Shown here in pieces: positions 55,865 to 62,569 of a DNA stretch of 64,000 bases. Numbering within the stretch: position 1 is the first letter of the stretch; each line of letters begins with the position of its first letter. Source of the DNA: Glaciecola nitratireducens FR1064. GTDB lineage: Bacteria; Pseudomonadota; Gammaproteobacteria; Enterobacterales; Alteromonadaceae. Both the position numbers and the translations under genes were made by a program. The notes under the pieces are model-generated. The model did no database searches. It was not told the origin of the DNA and saw only the letters and a list, made by a program, of their open reading frames with translations. Where the stretch lies: assembly GCF_000226565.1 (NCBI RefSeq), contig NC_016041.1, positions 992,001-1,056,000 of the forward strand, given 5' to 3'.

Positions 55865-56758
55865 TCGCTCTAAGCCGACCGATGAAAAACTCTGGCGACA
55901 GTCGGCTTTCGGTAAATGGACTTATTGGCTATTTTTTCGGAACCATGTGTAGAGCGAAAAATTGTCTTTAACATGATATGTAGCTCATCTTTAGTATGTG
56001 TGGTCATTCATCACATCAACCAAATATTAAAGAGGTGACACCATGTATCAAATTACAGTTTATAGGAAAAAGGAACCTTGGAATAAAAATAAGCTTGTTG
56101 GTCAAAAGCTCCCACTTAAACTTCAGCAAATCTGGGCTATTCGTATTCGCCTTGAGCTATCAGGTAATGTTAGAGACCTAGCACTATTTAACCTAGCTAT
56201 TGACAGCAAGTTGAGAGGTTGTGACTTAGTTTCTTTAAGGTTGCGTGACATTGCTCATGGATTAAGTGTTCAATCCAGAGCAATGGTAGTTCAACAAAAG
56301 ACTGGGCAACCGGTACAGTTTGAAATTACTAAAAACACGCGTGAATCTATCTCACAGTTAATCCAACACGACCAATTGACGTCAAGTGATTACTTGTTCA
56401 AATCGAGAGTGAAAGCATCTGATCATATATCAACTCGACAATATAGCCGGATTGTTGATCATTGGGTCGAATCGATAGACTTAGATGCGACTCAATACGG
56501 CACGCATACTATGAGGCGAACAAAGCCCTCTCTTATTTACAAAAAGACCAAGAATCTGCGAGCTTGCCAATTGTTACTCGGTCATACAAAACTTGAAAGT
56601 ACGGTGAGATATTTAGGTATAGAAGTAGATGATGCATTAGAGGTATCGGAGGGAATTGATTCGTAACAAAAGCTTGAAAGTCGCACCTCTTCAACAGAAG
56701 TGCGACCATCTAATCTAATGTGCCCATGCTCCATTTTGTGAAGGACAAGTGCACGGCA
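55865..56758 (+). mobile_element. 894-bp recombinase unit, copy 2
   Basis: Reverse complement of 42944-43837, same length. Its first 93 bases are bracketed by TCGCTCTA (55865) and its complement TAGAGCGA (55950) and hold the AAGCCGAC / GTCGGCTT hairpin; this is a plausible binding or crossover site for the encoded recombinase. The last bases, TGCACGGCA, match the motif found at the other copy's end and again near 50727. Confidence 0.85.
56043..56666 (+). CDS. Short tyrosine recombinase, copy 2
   Basis: 207 residues, identical to copy 1 except for one residue (leucine in LPLKLQQIW). The catalytic arginine, lysine, H-x-x-R and nucleophile tyrosine motifs are all present, so both copies should be active. 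The ATG is preceded by AGAGGTGACACC, a good ribosome binding site. Its 3' end is followed by a GTCGCAC / GTGCGAC hairpin. Confidence 0.85.
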   Translation: MYQITVYRKKEPWNKNKLVGQKLPLKLQQIWAIRIRLELSGNVRDLALFNLAIDSKLRGCDLVSLRLRDIAHGLSVQSRAMVVQQKTGQPVQFEITKNTRESISQLIQHDQLTSSDYLFKSRVKASDHISTRQYSRIVDHWVESIDLDATQYGTHTMRRTKPSLIYKKTKNLRACQLLLGHTKLESTVRYLGIEVDDALEVSEGIDS

Positions 56759-56764
56759 TAAGCA

Positions 56765-56802
56765 GCCGTTCGCCGTTCAAATTCGTATGCGAGCTTTGTG
56801 CC
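56765..56802 (-). repeat. 39-bp intergenic repeat, copy 2
   Basis: Reverse complement of the sequence at 50684-50722. It begins seven bases outside recombinase unit copy 2. Confidence 0.7.
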
Positions 56803-57147
56803 ATTAACTGCCGTTCAAGTTTTGAAATTTGTATGGTCGCTGTGTACGTTTAGCTGCCGTTCGGCCCGACAGTCATTTCGTGTATTCGCTTTTATTTTCA
56901 CTCACCAGTTTTGCGAATGCCTAAGTGTATGACTTAGCGGCTTAAAGCTGTACTATGCCAATCGTGATTTATTTATATGCGAACTGTGGTTCGCATATAA
57001 ATAGGTTCGCAAAATAGTAAAAGTGACGCCAGCTCAGTCACAGCAAAGGATAGCGGAGATGGCCCGGTATGATAAAAATTAATAAGCGGTTCTTAGGGTC
57101 CGCTTCATTTAAATGTTAGCTGCCTGTGGGAAAAGCAAGGAATTAAA
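56803..57147. other. Intergenic region upstream of the small membrane gene
   Basis: About 345 bp. It contains several repeats of GCCGTTC and a palindrome around TATTTATATGCGAAC / GTTCGCATATAAATA near 56985, and ends in a GTTAGCTGCC box close to the next gene. Confidence 0.45.
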
Positions 57148-57509
57148 GTGAGTAATTCATATTTTAGTCCTCACTTAAGACGAATTTGGGGGACTAGTAT
57201 CATTTTCGTATTACCGGCGGCACTTTACTCCCTAACGAGCGAAAGGCATGAAAAGAGTTCTGTATTCTTGTTATTAGTGCTCTTATGTTCTTGGACACTT
57301 CTAAAGGCAATTTTCAGCTCAAAAACTCAAACTTGTATTTTTTAGGCTGTTTAGCTTTATCTTTTACCATAGTATTCAGTTACTTTTTTTCCGGAAGTTA
57401 TCTTCCATTCATCATCATTCCAATAATCCCTCTTTTGTGGGGGCCAATTTCCTATGATGCGATTTTCAAAATTCTTGAAAATTACGAGTGCAATAATGGT
57501 AGTAAATAG
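57148..57509 (+). pseudogene. Small membrane protein gene with a frameshift
   Basis: A GTG start preceded by AAGGA opens a frame with one membrane helix (SIIFVLPAALYSL) that ends at 57345. A second frame from about 57300 continues with two further helices (LALSFTIVFSYFFSGSYLPF, then IPIIPLLWG) to 57509. Joined, they give a protein of about 120 residues with three or four helices. A +1 or -1 shift near 57310-57320 is the simplest reading, either a decayed gene or a sequencing slip. The gene is tightly framed by GTTAGCTGCC before and GCAGTTAAC after it, like a gene cassette. Confidence 0.45.
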
Positions 57510-57595
57510 ATTGTTTATAGCAGTTAACAAGGCTTTCGCTTCGCTCGCTGGGACGCTAACAAGGGCTGCGTCACTTCGTTCCTAATTTTAGATCA

Positions 57596-57733
57596 TGTGT
57601 TATCGCCCCTTAGTGGGAAGTTGATATGATTCCCGCTGTCAATAAGCATGACGATTTACCCGCCGAGTTCTTTCATCAGCGTTGTGGATCTGACTGGCGT
57701 TTGATACCCCATGGTTTCATGGGCACGTTGGCT
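57596..57733 (-). mobile_element. IS3-family insertion sequence remnant
   Basis: On the minus strand, codons 57733-57656 read SQRAHETMGYQTPVRSTTLM then KELGG and a stop. QRAHxxxGYQTP is the C-terminal signature of IS3-type transposase OrfB. Beyond the stop, the sequence ends at a likely terminal repeat beginning TGTGTTATCGCCCCTTAG (plus strand, 57596). The rest of the element is missing. Confidence 0.6.
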
Positions 57734-57736
57734 TGG

Positions 57737-58141
57737 TCAGACGATGAGTTGGTAGCAAACCCAGAAAATCATGCCTACCTGAGCGAGGAAAAACGTGGCA
57801 CGTAGCAGCACAAACGCTGGCGCGGTGCTGATAAGGTGCACCAGGCTCTGCCCCACACGCGCGGCCAGGATAAAGGCCGCAAGGCCATCCACAACGGGAC
57901 TCTCACTCATTAGCGTAGCGATCACCACGACGGCAGCGAAGAGCGGAAAGTTTTCCACGCAGTTGAGATGTGCGCCTTTGGCGCGGACCATAAAGGGTGA
58001 GTCGCGGTTGACTTCAGCGCGCTCCCAGTCCGCGAAGTTGCGATCCCCGAGCAGCGCCATCGGCACGCGGGGAAACGCGTAAGCCAGCATCAGCAGTTGC
58101 ATCCACACTACGTAAAGCAGCACAGCGATAAATCCGGTCAT
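57737..58141 (-). CDS. MAPEG-family membrane protein
   Basis: About 134 residues from the ATG at 58141, which has GGAG eight bases upstream; the frame is open 45 bases earlier without signal. Four membrane helices and the motif VRAKGAHLNCVENFPLFAA, with the E-N-x-P expected of MAPEG (glutathione S-transferase-like) proteins. Base composition is clearly richer in G and C than in neighbouring genes, which suggests recent transfer. It ends four bases from the IS3 remnant and has an attC-like palindrome upstream. Confidence 0.82.
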   Translation of the reverse strand: MTGFIAVLLYVVWMQLLMLAYAFPRVPMALLGDRNFADWERAEVNRDSPFMVRAKGAHLNCVENFPLFAAVVVIATLMSESPVVDGLAAFILAARVGQSLVHLISTAPAFVLLRATFFLAQVGMIFWVCYQLIV

Positions 58142-58296
58142 TGGGCATTCTCCATAGGTTGGATTGAGACACTTCTTACGCACCAAGCCCGCTAACAGAT
58201 GCGAGAATCGAGGCTATAGGTTTCCACCCTATCATAAAATGCGCTTGTGTTGAAATCGGAACAATCGGGGTTAGTCCAATTTGTGGTGCTCTCCCC

Positions 58297-58368
58297 CAAC
58301 AACGTAATGCAAGTGACTCACTGGGTCGTTCGCTTTTTTCAGCGGTACACTTGCGTTATCGTTGTTTG
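58297..58368. repeat. attC-like imperfect palindrome
   Basis: CAACAACGTAATGCAAGTG (58297-58315) pairs with CACTTGCGTTATCGTTGTTTG (58348-58368), leaving one or two unpaired bases and a 32-base loop. The size (72 bp), the AAC...GTT ends and the extra-helical bases are like integron attC sites, but the ends do not match the core consensus exactly. Confidence 0.5.
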
Positions 58369-58559
58369 CTCAGTTCGACTCCGTCTCACTCAGGGCGTGG
58401 CCCCCTGAACACAGCGTTGAACGTCTGCTGATTGTCTAAAGCGGTCGATCGATGATACTCAAGCCAACTTTAGCTTCTCGCTCTAAGGGGACTAAATTAA
58501 TCTAAATCGCTACGTCCGTTATCTGCCCACAGCAGTCATATGCTTAAAGTTAGCTTTAT

Positions 58560-58893
58560 CAGCTTCCAGCTTTTCAGAATGTCAGCTTCTCAGAATTTTC
58601 AAACTCGGTCACTCGCAAAAAAGAAATTGCAAAACTGCGCCCCCGTCCACCCTGAGTGCTCCACAGTTGCACCCTCCGCCAAAGTTCCGCCAAACTGTTA
58701 CGTCGGTGATGGTCAGAGATCAAGATTACGCAGAGAGTGACTGAGCACCAAAAAGCAGGAGAGAATTTTTTCAGACAAAATGGAATGGACCTAAATCCAT
58801 AAATCGGCGGGTCTGAGTTGAGATAACTTGATGATATTTATGAATAAATGGTGGCCCAACCCTGACTTGAACAGGGGACCTGCCGATTATGAG
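58560..58893 (+). repeat. Dispersed repeat, copy C, cut at the tRNA anticodon
   Basis: The left half matches copies A and B (GCCAAACTGTTACG, GTCTGAGTTGAGATAACTT) and the tRNA piece is intact, but identity stops exactly after TTATGAG at 58893, where the integrase element begins. This is what an attL junction should look like. Confidence 0.75.
58849..58893 (-). tRNA. tRNA 3' half (CAU anticodon), copy C, attL of the element
   Basis: The same 45 bases as copies A and B. The right boundary is the anticodon loop, a preferred crossover position of P4-type integrases. The element extends rightward from here. Confidence 0.7.
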
Positions 58894-59066
58894 TTGTTTT
58901 TATCGTTGTTTTTCAATGAATCACTATGAACTTCAATGTACGTTACATGGTGAATAAATCCCAACTAATACAACGTGTTAAATTTTAAAGTTTGTTCTTC
59001 AGCGTTCATTCATGTTTCTCAATGCATACTACTTTTGCTATAAATTTGCTATAAAAAGTAGGGGCT

Positions 59067-60302
59067 ATGTCAAAGCGCGAAAAAATATCAAACACATCAA
59101 TCAAAAACCTTATACCTTCAGATAAGCGGCTCAATGATTCTGAAATAGCAGGTTTTCATGCACTTATTTCTCCCAAGGGCAAAATCAGTTATTACTTTTA
59201 CTATCGCATTGATGGTAAGCAAGCAAATATTAAGTTAGGCACTCATGGTCAAATTACAGCAACACAAGCTCGTGATCTTGCAAAGACAAAAGCAGGGGAT
59301 GTTGCAAAAGGTGTTGATGTTCAGGTTGAAAAAAAATTAGCCAAGCAAGCTTATTTGAATAAGAAGAATTCAGAATTAGAGACGTTCTTAGACAATAAAT
59401 ATTTGCCTTGGCTCAAAACTAGAAATGCAAAGACAGCAGATAAAACAGTTAAGGCCATAAAAACAGGCTTTCCAGATTTATTAAGTCATGAGCTTTCGAG
59501 TATTAATCCTTGGATTATCGAAAAGTGGCGCTCTAAGAAGCGTGAAATAGGTTTGAAACCTTCTACTATCAATAGTTATGTAAACTCGCTTAAAGGCGCT
59601 TTTAGCAGGGCTGTAGAGTGGGGGATAATTGACAGTCATGAACTAAACAAAGTGAAATCATTGAAGGTTGATAATGCCCTTGTTCGTTACCTGACTAAAG
59701 CTCAAGAGAACAGTCTTCGTTTAGCTATGAGCACGAGAGACCAAAAAGCAAAAGAGCAAAGGCAAAGCGGCAACAAATTCAGGGAAGATAGAGATTATCC
59801 GCTACTACCTACTTATAATAGAAATGAGTATATCGACTACTTAGAACCTTTAGTTATTCTTGCGATGAATACTGGAATGCGTAAGGGTGAAATATTTAAT
59901 TTGAAATGGTCATCAGTTGACTTGGTAAATAGTAGACTAACGGTTGCTGCCGAAAATGCGAAGTCAGGCAAGTCCAGAATAATTCCTTTAAACACTGAAG
60001 CAAAAAGTGCTTTATCGAAATGGGAGCGCTTTAATGCTCCAAACATATTTGTTTTTGAAGGAGAGGCGAGTAAACCTCTAAAGGATATAAAAAAGGCTTG
60101 GACTAATTTGTTGGTCGAAGCAAAAATTTCTGAATTTAGGTTTCATGATTTAAGGCATCACTTTGCAAGTAAGCTTGTTATGGCTGGTGTTGATCTGAAT
60201 ACCGTTAGGGAATTGTTAGGCCATCATAATTTAGATATGACGCTTCGTTATGCACATTTAGCACCTGAGCATACTGCAGCCGCTGTGAATCTTATTGGTT
60301 AG
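59067..60302 (+). CDS. int: P4-type tyrosine integrase
   Basis: 411 residues. An N-terminal DUF4102 arm-binding domain (about 1-90; YRIDGKQANIKLGTHGQITA) precedes the core-binding part and catalytic domain with NTGMRKGEIFNLKW, the lysine hairpin near ENAKSGKSRIIPL, FHDLRHHFASKLVMAG and LLGHHNLDMTLRYAHL. It inserts or excises the element at the tRNA half lying 173 bases upstream. AGGGGCT precedes the ATG. It is the first gene of the element. Confidence 0.9.
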   Translation: MSKREKISNTSIKNLIPSDKRLNDSEIAGFHALISPKGKISYYFYYRIDGKQANIKLGTHGQITATQARDLAKTKAGDVAKGVDVQVEKKLAKQAYLNKKNSELETFLDNKYLPWLKTRNAKTADKTVKAIKTGFPDLLSHELSSINPWIIEKWRSKKREIGLKPSTINSYVNSLKGAFSRAVEWGIIDSHELNKVKSLKVDNALVRYLTKAQENSLRLAMSTRDQKAKEQRQSGNKFREDRDYPLLPTYNRNEYIDYLEPLVILAMNTGMRKGEIFNLKWSSVDLVNSRLTVAAENAKSGKSRIIPLNTEAKSALSKWERFNAPNIFVFEGEASKPLKDIKKAWTNLLVEAKISEFRFHDLRHHFASKLVMAGVDLNTVRELLGHHNLDMTLRYAHLAPEHTAAAVNLIG

Positions 60303-60400
60303 GAAAGTCACATGTTTTCATACCTCTGTAAATTTTTTAACTCCCAACGCATAGCAATAGATGATTAGTATAAACAAAATTTGTCAAATTAAGCCCATTT

Positions 60401-60946
60401 ATGAAAAGGTATTTGTTCATGGTTTTTTTCGTAATGTACTCTCAAGCCTCATACGCTGAAGAGTCATGTCAGAAAGAAAAAGATAGTGTTGATTATTGGA
60501 ATGATCTTTTAAAAAATAGGTCTACCGAACGAGCTAGAGATAGACACAGAGAGGCCAAAATGGAGTTTTTGGAATGTTTACGTGAAGAAAAAGAAAACAA
60601 CAAAAAGAACAATATTGAAGCTCAGAATGTCTACTCAACTCAAAACAGCCTGATTCGCAGTAACAATTCAGTTAACTCAAAAAGTCGAAATAGAAACAAA
60701 TCGTCTACCTATCCCCGCAGAGTCGTTCCAACTAAAAATATACGCGTACAAGAATTCGCTGCGTTCAAAGGTGCAAAGTTGAAGAGTTGGCGAGAGTTTT
60801 TTACTGAATCAGAGACTTGTCGAACAAATAGGGGTGATATGTCGCTGTTTGTTAAATGTGCGGAAGAGAGAAAAAGACATCTGGCAGCATTCAATTTAAG
60901 GTGGGACGACGATACTAAAAATTTAGAGCCGCTGCTAGAACCCTAA
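60401..60946 (+). CDS. Small secreted protein of the element, unknown function
   Basis: 181 residues. A signal peptide (LFMVFFVMYSQASYAEE) is followed by a charged helical part with RARDRHREAKMEFLECLREE and a linker, then KGAKLKSWREFFTESETCRT. There are four cysteines in pairs. No known domain. It is the cargo position of the element, between the integrase and the regulator. Confidence 0.55.
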   Translation: MKRYLFMVFFVMYSQASYAEESCQKEKDSVDYWNDLLKNRSTERARDRHREAKMEFLECLREEKENNKKNNIEAQNVYSTQNSLIRSNNSVNSKSRNRNKSSTYPRRVVPTKNIRVQEFAAFKGAKLKSWREFFTESETCRTNRGDMSLFVKCAEERKRHLAAFNLRWDDDTKNLEPLLEP

Positions 60947-61057
60947 TGTAAGCTATTTAAAGTTTCTGTCTTTTTATTTCACTGGAATCTTCTACTTATG
61001 ACGGCTTGATTTTTTCGGCAGAATCACGCGAACACCACAGTATTTATTGAGTTTAGT

Positions 61058-61963
61058 ATGCTAAAACCTAAAGATTTTTATAGATTGGATGAAGTTGAGG
61101 AGCATTTTAGTTTAACAAAATCTGAAATCCTTGACTTGGCAGAGAATAGGAAGCTTCAATTCTCGGTTCGTTGTGTCGATAAGAAAGGCATAGTTTTTTC
61201 TATTAAGGACAAAAGGCGTATTGGACTTTGTCATGCAACATACAATGGATGTTTAGCAATAGGAGCTGAAAATACACGAACTCTCTCGATTGAAGGCAAG
61301 GTGGAATTTTCGATTGGAGCAATTCTAGAAACGTCAAAACTAAATATTTATTCTTCTGAGTATCAATTGGGTAGTAAAATGCCGAATCGAATATTTGCCG
61401 AATGGAATCCGTCGCAGTCACTTAACGACACTATAACTTATGGATTTGTCTTTGAACCGTCTCTGCAAGATACTAAGCAAGGGGTTATCGACGTTATTGC
61501 AGCAAGTGTTGAGAGTTTTACAAGCAAGCAGCCGTTAATAACAGAAGAGGGAAATGTACTGTTAAGTATTATGGAAAAATCTAAAGATGTATTCTCTAAA
61601 ACCGAAAAGTTTGAGTTACATCATTCACGAGTGGCTCACCAAGATCTCGTTAAACTTGGTCATACACACATTAGTTCGAGAGTTTTTAAAAATAAAAAGT
61701 CACCGTCGGAATTAGTTTCTATAAATCATCCACCTCATATCCTTATTAAAAACCTCATTCAGCTACAACCGTTAATGATCCCATCAGAATTATGGAAGTT
61801 TTTGCAAAATAACTGGGAATCACGTGACGATCTCGATCCTAACTCCATTCTGTGCGAAGTTACTAATGACTATATTCGTTGGATGGGCAAGAATGACCTT
61901 GAGAAAAAACTTTCCTATAAGAGCTTTAAAAATAGAGTTATAGAATTTAAAAAAATTAATTAG
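61058..61963 (+). CDS. Unknown protein of the integrative element
   Basis: 301 residues, cytoplasmic. The N-terminus (FYRLDEVEEHFSLTKSEIL) looks like a helix-turn-helix found in phage regulatory proteins, followed by a beta-rich middle and a helical end. I recognise no enzyme motif. It is followed directly by the operator-like repeats that precede the AlpA-like gene. Confidence 0.55.
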   Translation: MLKPKDFYRLDEVEEHFSLTKSEILDLAENRKLQFSVRCVDKKGIVFSIKDKRRIGLCHATYNGCLAIGAENTRTLSIEGKVEFSIGAILETSKLNIYSSEYQLGSKMPNRIFAEWNPSQSLNDTITYGFVFEPSLQDTKQGVIDVIAASVESFTSKQPLITEEGNVLLSIMEKSKDVFSKTEKFELHHSRVAHQDLVKLGHTHISSRVFKNKKSPSELVSINHPPHILIKNLIQLQPLMIPSELWKFLQNNWESRDDLDPNSILCEVTNDYIRWMGKNDLEKKLSYKSFKNRVIEFKKIN

Positions 61964-61967
61964 CTCT

Positions 61968-62007
61968 TAGTGTCCCAAAAAGTGTCCCAAAAATATTGGG
62001 ACACTTA
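61968..62007. promoter_or_regulatory. Operator-like direct and inverted repeats
   Basis: TAGTGTCCCAA at 61968, AGTGTCCCAA again at 61981 (13 bases apart) and the complement TTGGGACACT at 61996. The third arm can pair with either of the first two. The set ends about 45 bases before the AlpA-like start, the place expected of a repressor/activator site or an attenuator. Confidence 0.65.
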
Positions 62008-62049
62008 GCATGTTCTTCATTGTATTTCATTTTGCATTTGGAGATTTAT

Positions 62050-62292
62050 ATGCATTCTATTTCAGTCAAACGCGCTTTTTCAGAACAGGAAGCGTCCGAA
62101 TATATTTCTATGAGTCGTTCTTTTTTGCGTCAGTCCCGCATGGATGGGCAAAGAACCAACAGAACCTCAGCTCCACCATTCATCAAAATCGGTCGTTCAA
62201 TTCGATATATGAAAGACGACCTTGATAGCTGGTTAGATAGTTTTCAACGCCTTCAGCATTTGGGACAAATCCAAGGGGGCCATTTTGATTAA
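62050..62292 (+). CDS. AlpA-like excisionase/regulator
   Basis: 80 residues from the ATG at 62050, six bases after GGAG. The winged-helix motif EQEASEYISMSRSFLRQSR and APPFIKIGRSIRYMKDDLD identify an AlpA/MerR-type DNA-binding protein as found in P4-like satellites, where it controls integrase and excision. The stop overlaps the next gene by 8 bases. Confidence 0.8.
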   Translation: MHSISVKRAFSEQEASEYISMSRSFLRQSRMDGQRTNRTSAPPFIKIGRSIRYMKDDLDSWLDSFQRLQHLGQIQGGHFD

Positions 62293-62569
62293 ATTAAATA
62301 AAGTTACTTTAGATACGCTCGAATGGCTATCGTTAGGAAATCGAATAGAACAGTGCACTCATGCTGGTCGTAGCTGCGGAAATATAAGAGCTATTGGTGA
62401 GACAGTACCAGCCAAAATTAACGCTACTTTAAATAACCTTATCCAATATGGTTTAGTAGATGAGAGAGAATATTTTTGTTTTGGTATGCGTTGGTCAATT
62501 TTCCGACTAAATGCAAAAGGTCTAAGTTCTTACAACTGCGGGGAGGTTTGCAATGCGAAGATTCGTTGA
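62285..62569 (+). CDS. Small protein coupled to the regulator, unknown
   Basis: 94 residues from a TTG at 62285, with AAGGGGG upstream. It has LEWLSLGNRIEQCTHAGRSC and VPAKINATLNNLIQYGLVDE, the second resembling a winged helix. It overlaps the genes on both sides, so it belongs to the same transcript as the regulator and the replication protein. Confidence 0.6.
   Translation: MIKLNKVTLDTLEWLSLGNRIEQCTHAGRSCGNIRAIGETVPAKINATLNNLIQYGLVDEREYFCFGMRWSIFRLNAKGLSSYNCGEVCNAKIR

Noticed and set aside
57627-57801. Plus-strand frame MIPAVNKHDDLPAEFF of about 58 codons
   Set aside because: The opposite strand reads as the end of an IS3 transposase and the end of the MAPEG gene, which explains the open frame.
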